A stretch of DNA of 64,000 nt from assembly GCF_907164915.1 (NCBI RefSeq), contig NC_061864.1, positions 19,938,484 to 20,002,483 on the forward strand, read 5' to 3'. A program made the translations under genes and the position numbers. Positions within the stretch are counted from its first letter, which is position 1. Every line of letters begins with the position of its first letter. The stretch is from Impatiens glandulifera (lineage: Eukaryota; Streptophyta; Magnoliopsida; Ericales; Balsaminaceae). The notes under the pieces were generated by a model that saw only the letters and a list, made by a program, of their open reading frames with translations, was not told the DNA's origin and made no database searches. This document shows positions 50,440 through 60,946 of the stretch, piece after piece.

Positions 50440-52860
50440 AGATTTTGACCAAAATTATTAAACACTCATTATGTAATCCTTACTCCATAAAGATTTCTCT
50501 CTAATTCTATGACTCTTCTATTTGATTTCGATCTTTGTTTGCATTATCAGTTTGAACTATTTGATGATGATCTGAAACATTTTCAGTTTGAGTTTCTAAA
50601 ATAGATTTCTACTTTCTTCAAGTCTAAAATTGTCATTTTGTTTTGAGGTTAATTCTGAACTTTCTAATGAATTTTCAGATTCAAGTTGTGATAATGAATG
50701 CTCTTAATTTATTATATTTTCATTATTAAGTAAAGTATTACACTTTTTATCTTCAATTGGTTCATTAATTATAATTTCTACATAAAATATTTTTTTTTTA
50801 TATCAAATAATTTTAGATTATGAAGATCTGAAAATTTTTCATTTTTTATTTGATAAAAAAAAATTCTTCCAAGAATATGACATCCCTATAAATGACAACT
50901 TTAAAGATAGTTAGTTCTGCTTATCGTAATCGGATTGAAAGAATGAAATTCAATTCACAGAAAAGACGATGTAGTGCCTAGAAAAACTTTGACATTCTTT
51001 ATGTATGTACAAAACTCAAACACGTTTGCTACAATGACATCACAATCACTGCTGATGCATGGAGGTCTCTTTAAAGAAAGAATGGTAGGGTAGTTGATCC
51101 TGACCAAGAGGGAAACAACCCAGATCGTACGCCAAAGAATATGCATTTGATTTTTCTCGGGTCAAACTTATTTTTGTTTGGTCGGTTATTTGAAACACAA
51201 CATAAACAACCAAATATTTTTTAAATTATCATAGTTTGGTTTTTGTTTGTTTTATTATCTCAAAATAAGTTTTCTAGTTGAGATTTTGTGATGGTAATAT
51301 GATGATCAAATGAGTGACCATTAAAATAAAAAACTCCAAAATTTAAGTGACAAGTGTGTTTGAAACATTAAGGTCTTGCCACATTCAAAAGATGTTAGGT
51401 TTTCATTCAACCACCCCATTTTGTTAGGGGTGTATATATAGACACAACTTGTTTTTATGGAGAATTCCTATGCATTTAAAAACTATCACAATTTGAATTT
51501 ACAAATTCTGAACTATTATCTATTCTAAAATTTTTAATGTTTTTTTTTTTTATGTTGTGCTTTTATCATTCGACAAAAAAAATCAGATTGTTATACATGA
51601 TTTTTATTTTATAGCATAAAATTCCATGCAAGTACTAAAATCATCAATGCATTTATTCACAACCAAGGTATGGATCCTCTTTGTAAGGACCTCGTACATT
51701 AGAATGAATCAAATTAAAACCATATTTTCTTGCCGTGACACTGTTTTGAAATGTTAATTTGTGTATCTTTAATTTCTTACATTCATCTCAAGACTGTGAA
51801 TTTAAAGAAATAAAAAGATTTTTTTTATTACTATGTCTAAGATAAACAAGTTTATTATGTTAGAAATCAATACAAATTGTAAAATTACAATCAAGCTCTT
51901 TATTATTTGAAATATTGTTATCGACTACACATGAATCTAGAAGATACAAACTATTGTTAACTAATACTTTAGATAAATTCTTATTTGATTTAAGGTCCTG
52001 CATTTACAAGTCATACAATCAAAATAAAATTCAAGTTATTTTGTTGAAATAGTTTTAAAATCAATATTAAGTTATATGCGAAATTAAAAAAAAATTCTTT
52101 TTCAAAGTTCTTTTTTTTTTTTTTTTTTGTTTGTCAGTTTCCCATCCGATTAGGTAAGTTCAAAATAATTTAATTAATTAAAAGTTTTAAGTCAATTATA
52201 ATTTATTTATTATGACAAACATGGTTGTTCGCACTTCTATGATCCAAACTTGTTTTTCTTGAAAAACATTGTTTATAGCAATGATATTTGATTTTTAAAA
52301 AAATTATCTGTGTCAAAATATTTATATAGTATTTACCTACACTATGTTTGTTTGTAGTAGAATCTTCATAATTATTTCTCTTTTGTATCTGCTTCATGAG
52401 GGACGTGAGTGATTAAATTCTACCAACATGTATTGATTGTCATTCTTGTCATTTCTTGATGATGATTTTTCTAGATCAAATGGAGCTGCTACAAAATTGA
52501 TAGATTTCTTCTCCTTTAGATATTTGATTTCTTTTCACCAATTAGGGTATCAAATAATTTTTAAACACTTTTTTCTTAGATGATATGTCATTACACATTG
52601 CAGACTGTTTTTATAATAATTTCCACAATTTCCTTTTTGTTCAGCACCTTTTCCTTGAAAGTTTGATTGTCCTTTTTTAAAATTCATTTCTTGAGATGAT
52701 AAAGACATAGCAGAACGCTCTTTTGTTTCTGTCCAAATCCACTAATTTGTCTTTGCCTCTGAACTGCAAAAAAATGCTAAATAAACTGAACAAATTTAAC
52801 ATGATTGTTATAATTTGCTAGACAAAATCAATCAAGAAAAGAAAATTGTAAAGAGAAGGC
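50440..52860 (-). pseudogene. Decayed Copia-like retrotransposon remnant
   Basis: Minus-strand fragments in many frames follow Copia order. Near 52620-52720 there is a basic gag tail leading to a degraded zinc-knuckle region (SNFQGKGAEQKGNCGNYYK). Near 51400-51800 there are fragments recalling integrase (YGFNLIHSNVRGPYKEDP). Near 50860-50900 CHILGRIFF recalls the post-integrase block, and near 50450-50540 SHRIREKSLWSKDYI recalls the segment just before RT. Stops and frameshifts are frequent, RT and both LTRs are not seen. The assignment is tentative. Confidence 0.45.
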
Positions 52861-52892
52861 AATGAAAAATTAACCATACTTTCTGTTAAGAG

Positions 52893-53003
52893 ATTACAAA
52901 GTTTGCATCGGGTTGTATCTGTTATATCCCCAAACGCAAAGATACTTGTCTACTTCCAAAAGTTTGAATCGGGTTATACTGTCATTGCCCCAAGCGCAAA
53001 GAT
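52893..53003 (-). pseudogene. U4 snRNA 5' fragment (array unit C) with a local 60-bp duplication
   Basis: Only the first about 22 nt of U4 (ATCTTTGCGCTTGGGGCAAT and GAC) remain, starting at 53003. Beyond that the DNA diverges. The segment around the RNA start is partly duplicated: CGCAAAGATACTTGTCTACT occurs at about 52933 and again at about 52994, with GTTTGAATCGGGTTAT / GTTTGCATCGGGTTGT beside each. This unit lies at the 3' edge of the array and cannot make U4. Confidence 0.8.
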
Positions 53004-53027
53004 ACTTGTCTACTTCCCATTCTCTCG

Positions 53028-53078
53028 TTTTATATCTGTTTCCATTTTCTCTATTCTTCTAACTTTCCGATGTGGGAC
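53028..53078 (-). promoter_or_regulatory. U4 unit C promoter: canonical USE and TATA
   Basis: Minus-strand GTCCCACATCG at 53068-53078 is a perfect USE; ATATAAAA is at 53028-53035 with 32 bp between. Intact promoter on a truncated RNA gene. Confidence 0.8.
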
Positions 53079-53210
53079 AAAGTAGAGGAACTGATTTTCT
53101 TTTTCGCCCGGATTGAGGAAATAATAACAAAATCAAACATATAAGATCTTACTTCCTCTAGTCTGATTCTTCTGAAATTCGCAAAATTCGAATGATATAT
53201 CCATTGCCTC

Positions 53211-53285
53211 TAATAATTGTTGTTGAGGCTAGGATTCGACCCCCCGTCCTTACTAACCCATGTCCGGTCCACATAGTAAACTCAT
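53211..53285. repeat. Conserved B-box-like block repeated in most array units
   Basis: GAGGCTAGGATTCGACCC followed by CGTCCTCACTAACCCATG and TCCGGTCCACATAG is repeated at about 54365, 55392, 56507 and 57615; in the unit upstream of the 58.5-kb gene it has been largely deleted (GGTGAGGCCGGTTCACATA at 58733). In complement, GGGTCGAATCC resembles a Pol III B box and GGTTAGTGAGG a loose A box, but their spacing is too short for a normal tRNA or SINE promoter. Confidence 0.5.
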
Positions 53286-53984
53286 CATTTTTTAACGAAT
53301 TGTTCTCATTAAAATTACAATGAAATTAACAACATTGAATCGCCGTATAAGTATGTTTTATGTTGATTTCAACTCATAGTGTTTGTTCTCATTTTTCTAC
53401 TTTAAGTTGAAATTGTATATAATTCATGGCTAAAAAGAATAGTTTTTAATTATTCAATATTAAAAAGACAACTTATGAGAAAAAAATATTTAGAAACACA
53501 TAAACTAGAGTGGAACTGAGTTTAACAAAGATATTTAAATAAATATTTTTTATTTATTTTGTACAAACATATATTCAACTCCGAAATATTTGTAAACATG
53601 TCCAATAACTTGTAAATATATTTTTTTTATAACTTCAAATCTCCGTTACTTAACCAACATCTCCGTTACTTAACCAACAAACCATAATAACATAATTAAA
53701 AAAAAAAACATGAAGTTGTTCATTACCATACTTCACTATTAGATATTATTAATCGAAATCGAATTAAGAATATCCGTAAAAAAACTTGTATACAACTAAA
53801 AATAAAGCTAAACACAAACTAAAGTTTGAGAGAAATTGACTAATTAAAAGATTCAAATCGATAAAACTGAGGAAAGATGCGTGAGATGTAGTTAAATCTT
53901 CTGTTGAGTACAAGAAGTATCAACATTTTATTTAATCGGACCCAAAATATGTAAAAGGAAAAAGCTTATAAATTGGATTTGTAG

Positions 53985-54138
53985 GATTTTATCTCCAAAG
54001 AAGATGCCCTTTCAGAAATTCTCAACGGCTCAAGCAAAACTCAAGCAGAGGAGGGGGTTTGGAAATAGTTTTCAAACAGCAATTGACGCGCCTCGGTTAG
54101 AACCTCACTAGCTGCGTCATTGCCCCAAGCACAAAGAT
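53985..54138 (-). ncRNA. U4: U4 snRNA, array unit D (full length, altered stem II)
   Basis: Full-length U4 from 54138. It differs from its neighbours at position 8 (ATCTTTGTGC instead of ATCTTTGCGC), inside the U4/U6 stem II strand, and in stem I (TTGCTGTTTGAAAAC instead of TTGCTGGTTGAAAAC). The central hairpin arms read CTGCT/AGCCG, with one mismatch. Sm-type site AATTTCTGA. Two changes in U6-pairing segments make normal function doubtful. Confidence 0.85.
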
Positions 54139-54164
54139 ACTATTTTACTTCCCATTCTTTCTCG

Positions 54165-54215
54165 TTTTATATCTGTTTCCATTTTCTCCACTCTTCTAAC
54201 TTTCCGATATGGGAC
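54165..54215 (-). promoter_or_regulatory. U4 unit D promoter
   Basis: USE variant GTCCCATATCG (54205-54215; C to T at position 7), TATA ATATAAAA at 54165-54172, 32 bp apart. Confidence 0.75.
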
Positions 54216-54984
54216 AAAGTAAAGGGTCAGGATTGAGGAAATAAAACCAAAATCAAACATATACGATCTTACTTCCTCGTGTCTGATTCTTCTTTATTTG
54301 AAATTCGCAAATTAAATTAACGTCATTCGAATGATATATCCATTGCCTCTAATAATTGTTGTTGAGGCAAGGATTCGACCCTCCGTCCTCACTAACCCAT
54401 GTCCGGTCCACATAGTCAACTCGTCATTTTTTAACGAATTGCTCTCATGAAGATTACAAAGAAATAAACAATATCGAATTGCCATGTACGAGTATGAATT
54501 ATGTTGATTTCATCTCACAGTGTTTGTTCTCATTTTTCTACTTTTAAGTTGAAATTATATATAATTCATGGCTAAAAAAAACACTCAATATTAAAAAGAC
54601 AACTTATGAGAAAAAAATATTTAGAAATACTTAAAACTAGAGTGGAAGTTTAACAAAGATATTTAAATAAATATTTTTTATTTTTTATTTCCTTTGTACA
54701 AACACATATTCAACTCCGAAATATTTGTAAACATGTCCAATAACTTGTAAATATATTTTTTTAGATAACTTCAAATCTCCATTACTTAACCAACAAACCA
54801 TAATAACATAAATAAAAAAAACATGAAGTTGTAACTATAAGATATTATTAATCGAAATCGAGTTGATAATATACGTAACGTGAGATGTACTTGAATCATC
54901 TGTTGAGTACAAGAAGTATCAACATCTTATTTAATCGAACTCAAAATATGTAAAAGGGAAAAGCTTATAACTTGGATTTGTAGG

Positions 54985-55138
54985 GTTTTACCTCTAAAAG
55001 AAGATGCCCTTTCAGAAATTCTCAACGGCTCAAGCAAAACTCAAGCTGAGGAGGGGGTTTGGAAATAGTTTTCAACCAGCAATTGACGCGCCTCGGTTAG
55101 AACCTCACTAGCTGCGTCATTGCCCCAAGCGCAAAGAT
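54985..55138 (-). ncRNA. U4: U4 snRNA, array unit E (full length)
   Basis: Starts ATCTTTGCGCTTGGGG at 55138. Stem II, kink-turn stem-loop and stem I match copy A. Central hairpin arms CAGCT/AGCCG carry an A-C mismatch. Sm-type site AATTTCTGA. The downstream 3' box CAAATCCAAGTTATA differs from the consensus at one position. A good candidate for an expressed gene. Confidence 0.88.
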
Positions 55139-55164
55139 ACTTTTCTACTTCCCATTCTTTCTCG

Positions 55165-55215
55165 TTTTATATCTGTTTCCATTTTCTCCACTCTTCTAAC
55201 TTTCCGATATGGGAC
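55165..55215 (-). promoter_or_regulatory. U4 unit E promoter
   Basis: USE variant GTCCCATATCG (55205-55215), TATA at 55165-55172, 32 bp apart, RNA start 26 bp beyond the TATA. Confidence 0.75.
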
Positions 55216-56098
55216 AAAGTAGAAGATTTGATTTTCTGTTTCGTCGGGAGATTGAGTAAATAAAACCAAAATCAAACATATACGATCTTACTTCATCTAG
55301 TCTGATTCTTGATTCTTCTATATCTGAAATTCGCAAATTAAATTAACCCCATTCGAATGATATATCCATTGCCTCTAATAATTGTTGTCGAGGCTAGGAT
55401 TCGACCCTCCGTCCTCACTAGCCCATGTCCGGTCCACATAGTTAACTCGTCATTTTTTAACAAATTGCTCTCATGAAGATTACAAAGAAATTAACCATAT
55501 TGAATAGCCATGTATGTACTATGTTGATTTCATCTCATAGTGTTTGTTCTCATTTTTTTACTTTTAAGTTGAAATTGTATATAATTCATGGCTAAAAAAA
55601 ATACTTTTTAATTATTCAATATAAAAAAGACAACTTATGAGAAAAATATATTTAGAAACACTTAAAACTAGAGTGGAAGTTTAAAAAAGATATTTAAATA
55701 AATATTTTTTATTTTTTATTTCTTTTGTACAAACACCTATTCAACTCCGAAATATTTGTAACCAATAACTTGTAAATATATTTTTTTTAGATAACTTCAA
55801 ATCTCAGCAAACCATAATAACATAATTAAAAAAAATATGAAATTGTTCATTACCATACTTCACTATAAAATATTATTAATCGAAATCGAATTGTTAATAT
55901 ACATAAAAAAAACTTGTATACAACTAAAAATAAAACTAAACACAAACTAGTGTTTGAGACAAATTGACTACATAAAAGATTCAAATCGACTGCGTGAGAT
56001 GTACTTGAATCATCTGTTGAGTACAAAAAGTATCAACATCTTATTTAATCAGACTCAAAATATGTAAAAAGGAAAAGCTTATAACTTGGATTTGTAGG

Positions 56099-56252
56099 GT
56101 TTTACCTCTAAAAGAAGATGCCCTTTCAGAAATTCTCAACGGCTCAAGCAAAACTCAAGCAGAGGAGGGGGTTTGGAAATAGTTTTCAACCAGCAATTGA
56201 CGCGCCTCGGTTAGAACCTCACTAGCTGCGTCATTGCCCCAAGCGCAAAGAT
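56099..56252 (-). ncRNA. U4: U4 snRNA, array unit F (full length)
   Basis: As unit E, starting at 56252. Central hairpin arms CTGCT/AGCCG have one mismatch. 5' domain intact, Sm-type site AATTTCTGA. Units E and F share almost identical spacers, so they are probably the most recent duplication in the array. Confidence 0.88.
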
Positions 56253-56278
56253 ACTTTTCTACTTCCCATTCTTTCTCG

Positions 56279-56329
56279 TTTTATATCTGTTTCCATTTTC
56301 TCCACTCTTCTAACTTTCCGATATGGGAC
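56279..56329 (-). promoter_or_regulatory. U4 unit F promoter
   Basis: USE variant GTCCCATATCG (56319-56329), TATA at 56279-56286, 32 bp apart. Confidence 0.75.
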
Positions 56330-57216
56330 AAAGTAGAAGATTTGATTTTCTGTTTCGTCGGGAGATTGAGTAAATAAAACCAAAATCAAACATATACGAT
56401 CTTACTTCATCTAGTCTGATTCTTGATTCTTCTATATCTGAAATTCGCAAATTAAATTAACCTCATTCGAATGATATATCCATTGCCTCTAATAATTGTT
56501 GTCGAGGCTAGGATTCGACCCTCCGTCCTCACTAACCCATGTCCGGTCCACATATTCAACTCGTCATTTTTTAACAAATTGCTCTCATGAAGATTACAAA
56601 GAAATCAACAATATTGAATCGCCATGTATGTACTATGTTGATTTCATCTCATAGTGTTTGTTCTCATTTTTCTACTTTTAAGTTGAAATTATATATAATT
56701 CATGGCTATTCAATATTAAAAAGACAACTTATGAAAAAAATATATTTAGAAACACTTAAAACTAGAGTGGAAGTTTAAAAAAGATATTTAAATAAATATT
56801 TTTTATTTTTTATTTCTTTTCTACCAACACATATTAAACTCCGAAATATTTGTAACCAATAACTTGTAAATATATTTTTTTAGATAACTTCAAATCTCCA
56901 TTACTTAACCAACAAACCATATTAACATAATTAAAAAAACATGAAGTTGTTCATTACCATACTTCACTATAATATATTATTAATCGAAATCGAATTGATA
57001 ATATCCGTAAAAAAACTTGTATACAACTAAAAATAAAACTAAACACAAACTAGAGTTTGAGACAAATTGACTACTTAAAAGATTCAAATCTACAAAAACT
57101 AAGGAAAGATACGTGAGATGTACTTGAATCTTCTATTATGTACAAGAAGTATCAACATCTTATTTAATTGGACCCAAAATATGTAAAAGAAAAGAGATTA
57201 GAACTTGAATTTGTAG

Positions 57217-57370
57217 GGTTTTACTTATAAAAAAGATGCCCTTCCAAAAATTCTCAACAGCTCAAGCAAAACTCAAGCCGAGGAGGGGGTTTGGAAATAG
57301 TTTTCAATCAGCAATTGACGCGCCTCGGTTAGAACCTCACTAGCTGCGTCATTGCCCCAAGCGCAAAGAT
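57217..57370 (-). ncRNA. U4: U4 snRNA, array unit G (full length)
   Basis: Starts ATCTTTGCGCTTGGGG at 57370. It has one change beside stem I (TTGCTGATTGAAAAC). Its Sm site AATTTTTGG is the classic consensus, unlike AATTTCTGA in most siblings. Hairpin arms CGGCT/AGCTG pair with one G-U wobble. Confidence 0.88.
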
Positions 57371-57396
57371 ACATTTTTACTTCCCATTCTTTCTCA

Positions 57397-57446
57397 TTTT
57401 ATATTTGTTTCCATTTTCTCCACTCTTTAAATTTCTGATATGGGAC
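57397..57446 (-). promoter_or_regulatory. U4 unit G promoter
   Basis: USE variant GTCCCATATCA (57436-57446, two mismatches), TATA at 57397-57404. Spacing is 31 bp, one less than in all other copies. Confidence 0.7.
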
Positions 57447-58357
57447 AAAGTAGATGATTTGATTTTTTGTCTCGTCGGGGGATTGAGTAAATAAAACCAA
57501 AATAAAAAATATACGATCTTACTTCCTCTAGTCTGATTATTCTTTATCTGAAATTCGCAAATTAAATTAACCCCATTCCAATGATATATCCATTGCCTCT
57601 AATAATTGTTGTTGAGGCTAGGATTCGACCCTCCGTCCTCACTAACCCATGTCCGGTCCACATAGTCAACTCGTCATTTTTTAACGAATTGCTCTCATGA
57701 AGATTACAAAAGAAATTAACAATATTGAATCGCCATGTACGCATGTATTATGTTGATTTCATCTCATAGTGTCTGTTCTCATTTTTCTACTTTTAAGTTG
57801 AAATTGTATATAATTCATGGCTAAAAAAATATTTTTAATTATTTAATATTAAAAAGACAACTTATGAGAAAAAATAGTTTAGAAACACTTGAAACTAGAG
57901 TGGAAGTTTAAAAAAGATATTTAAATAAATATTTTTTATTTTTTATTTCTTTTGTACAAACACATATTCAACTCCGAAATATTTGTAAACATGTCCAATA
58001 ACTTGTAAATATGTTTTTTAGATAACTTCAAATCTCCATTACTTAACCAACAAACCATAATAACATAATTAAAAAAAAACATGAAGTTGTTCATTACCCT
58101 ACTTCACTATAAGATATTATTAATCGAAGTCGAATTAATAATATCCGTAAAAAAAACTTGTATACAACTAAAAATAAAACTAAACACAAACTAGAGTTGG
58201 AGACAAATTGACTAATTAAAAGATTCAAATCGACAAAACTAAGGAAAGATGCGTGAGATGTACTTGAATCTTCTGTTGAGTACAAGAAGTATCAACATCT
58301 TATTTAATCAGACTCAAAATAGGTAAAACAGAAAAGTTTATAACTTGGATTTGTAAG

Positions 58358-58511
58358 GTTTTACCTCTAAAAGAAGATGCCCTTTCAGAAATTCTCAACG
58401 ACTCAAGCATAACTCAAGTCGAGGAGGGGGTTTGGAAATAGTTTTCAACCAGCAATTGACGCACCTCGGTTAGAACCTCACTTGCTGCATCATTGCCCCA
58501 AGCGCAAAGAT
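58358..58511 (-). ncRNA. U4: U4 snRNA, array unit H (full length, diverged 5' stem-loop)
   Basis: Starts at 58511 with intact stem II. The 5' stem-loop has several substitutions: GATGCAGCAAGTGAGG for GACGCAGCTAGTGAGG, and CCGAGGTGCG for CCGAGGCGCG. The kink-turn GA pairs remain. The central hairpin shows a paired change, CGACT/AGTCG in place of CGGCT/AGCCG, which keeps the helix. Confidence 0.85.
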
Positions 58512-58537
58512 ACTTTTCTACTTCCCATTCTTTCTCG

Positions 58538-58588
58538 TTTTATATCTGTTTCTATTTTCTCCACTCTTCTAACTTTCCGATATGGGAC
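58538..58588 (-). promoter_or_regulatory. U4 unit H promoter
   Basis: USE variant GTCCCATATCG (58578-58588), TATA at 58538-58545, 32 bp apart. Confidence 0.75.
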
Positions 58589-59396
58589 AAAGTAAAGGGT
58601 TAGGATTGAGGAAATAAAACCAAAATCAAACATATACGATCTTACTTCCTCGTGTCTGATTCTTCTTTATTTGAAATTCGCAAATTAAATTAACCCCATT
58701 AGAATGATATATCCATTGCCTCTAATAATTGTTGGTGAGGCCGGTTCACATATTCAAGTCGTCATTATTTAAGGAATTCCTCTCATTAAGATTACAAAGA
58801 AATTAACAATATTGAATCGCCATGTACATGTACGTATGTATGATGTTGATTTCATCTCACAGTGTTTGTTCTTATTTTTCTACTTTTAAGTTAAAATTGT
58901 ATATAATTCATGGCTAAAAAAATACTTTTTAATTATTCAATATTAAAAAGACAACTTATGAGAAAAAAATATTTAGAAACACTTAAAACTAGAGTTGAAG
59001 TTTAACAAAGATATTTAAATTAGTATTTTTTATTTATTTTGTACAAACACATATTCAACTCCGAAATATTTGTAAACATGTCCAATAACTTGTAAATATA
59101 TTTTTTTAGATAACTTCAAATCTCCATTACTTAACCAACAAACCATAATAACATAATTAAAAAAACATGAAGTTGTTCATTACCATACTTCAATATAAGA
59201 TATTATTAATCGAATTGATAATATACGTAAAAAAAACTTGTATACAACTAAAAATATAACTAAACACAAACTAGAGTTTGAGACAAATTGACTACTTAAA
59301 AGATTCAAATCTACAAAAACTAAGGAAAGATACGTGAGATGTACTTGAATACTCAAAATATGTAAAAGAGAAAAGCTTAGAATTTGAATTTGTAGG

Positions 59397-59550
59397 GTTT
59401 TATCTTTAAAAGAAGACGCCCTTTCATAAATTCTCAACGGCTCAAGCAAAACTCAAGCCGAGGAGGGGGTTTGGAAATAGTTTTCAACCAGCAATTGACG
59501 CGCCTCGGTTAGAACCTCACTAGCTGCGTCATTGCCCCAAGCGCAAAGAT
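59397..59550 (-). ncRNA. U4: U4 snRNA, array unit I (full length)
   Basis: Starts ATCTTTGCGCTTGGGG at 59550. 5' domain, stem I and hairpin arms CGGCT/AGCCG are intact. The Sm site is altered to AATTTATGA. The downstream 3' box is weak (CAAATTCAAATTCTA). Confidence 0.87.
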
Positions 59551-59576
59551 ACTTTTCTACTTCCCATTCTCTCTCA

Positions 59577-59627
59577 TTTTATATATGTTTCCATTTTCTC
59601 CACTCTTCCAACTTAATGATATGGGAC
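59577..59627 (-). promoter_or_regulatory. U4 unit I promoter
   Basis: USE variant GTCCCATATCA (59617-59627), TATA at 59577-59584, 32 bp apart. Its upstream spacer is interrupted at 59,770. Confidence 0.7.
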
Positions 59628-60312
59628 AAAGTAGAGGATTTGATTTTCTGTTTGGTCGGGATTGAGGAAATAAAACCAAAATCAAACATATACGATCTTA
59701 CTTCCTCTAGTCTGATTCTTCTTCATCTGAAATTCGCAAATTAAATTAACCCCATTCAAATGATATATCGGGAAATTGGACTAAATGACCCTACAAATAG
59801 GCCTATTTGCATCCGTGGTAATTTTTAATAATTTTTGATCTGATGACCACTTATTTTTTTTTGACTAATTTACCCTTTTCGCGTAACGCGAAGGGAGTTC
59901 GCGTTTCGCGAAGTGAAACAGTCTTGATATATATACTCAAATTTTTTCATTTCTCTCATTTTCTTTCTCTCTCATTCTTTCTTTCCTCCTGAGTTTGTCG
60001 CCGGCGGCGTAAACTCCGGCGACGGCGAGCCCTCAAGCATAAATCGACAAGATAAGCAACCTAATCCCCGAATCTATGTTTATATAACAGATTTATGTTC
60101 TCATTTGTATTTCTTAATGAAACCCTAACCCTAAATATGTTCTTTTTGGTGATATTGGTTTAGATTGGTTCATATTGAATCATATTTGTTCATATTGGGT
60201 CATATTTGTTCATATATGTTCATATTTGTTCATATTGGTTTATTAGTTTGTTCATCTTATTGATTGTTCTTTTGGCTGTGATGATATTTGCAGATGATAT
60301 CGTTTCTGCTAG

Positions 60313-60421
60313 TTACTTAACGAAGCGTTAAGTACTTAACGAAGCGTTATGTACTTAGCGAAGCGTTAAGTACTTAACGCTTCGTTAAGTACTTAACGCT
60401 TCGTTAAGTACCTAACGCTTC
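60313..60421. repeat. Palindromic 19-bp repeat array 1
   Basis: Six units of about 19 bp, GTACTTAACG-NNN-CGTTAA. The first three have AAG in the loop, the last three CTT, so the array is itself an inverted repeat about its centre. Two units have single substitutions (TTAGCG, CCTAACG). Confidence 0.92.
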
Positions 60422-60860
60422 TGCACGCGCGCGTAGGAAGACGAAGAGGCGCGCGTATATGCACGCGCCATACCATATATTTTAAAAAATAAAACATTTG
60501 GACATTCATTTCTTCCATTTTCCCTCTTCTATCCTCTCGATTCCTCTCTCTCTACAACCGTCACACTGAAGAAGACATTGACAAGGCCGATCTGCCCGTC
60601 CCCCTCGTGTCCTCCCTCTCTATCATTGATTCCCCATAAATCTCAGGTTAGTTTTAGTTTGGTTGTTGCATGTCTTTTTTTGGTTATGGGTTTTCATATT
60701 TGCATATTTAGTTTTAGGGGTTTTGGCTGTTTCAGTTTATTGGTTTAATATTGGTTAGGTTTAGCGTTTAATGTTTGTTTCTGGTTATTGATTATTGCAT
60801 TATATTTGCATGTTTGTTTCTGGTTGTTGGTTATTGTTTATGGTTTAGGGATTCGCGAAT

Positions 60861-60946
60861 TACTTAACGCTTCGTTAAGTACTTAACGCTTCGTTAAGTA
60901 CTTAACGAAGCGTTAAGTACTTAACGAAGCGTTAAGTACTTAACGT
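60861..60946. repeat. Palindromic 19-bp repeat array 2
   Basis: Four and a half units of the same repeat, two with CTT loops then two with AAG loops, the reverse arrangement to array 1. It lies in the 5' UTR intron, about 55 bp before its acceptor. Confidence 0.92.

Larger units (their letters stand above)
53003..59769 (-). repeat. Tandem array of U4 snRNA transcription units
   Basis: Seven head-to-tail units have RNA starts at 53003, 54138, 55138, 56252, 57370, 58511 and 59550, spaced 1135, 1000, 1114, 1118, 1141 and 1039 bp. Each unit carries, in transcription order, a spacer with GGGTCGAATCCTAGCC (Pol III B-box-like), a block CGAATTTCAGA...TAGACGAGGAAGTAAG-like, the USE, the TATA, U4, and an AT-rich 3' spacer with TATATAATTCATGGCTAAA-type sequence in plus sense. 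Spacers are about 90% alike by eye and differ mainly by small indels, so the whole unit, not only the RNA, has been amplified. The array is cut at 59,770 by another element. Confidence 0.93.

Noticed and set aside
53003..59769. First impression of the 1.1-kb repeats as MITEs or SINEs
   Set aside because: There are no terminal inverted repeats, target duplications or poly(A)/poly(T) tails; the conserved core is U4 snRNA with a USE-TATA promoter.
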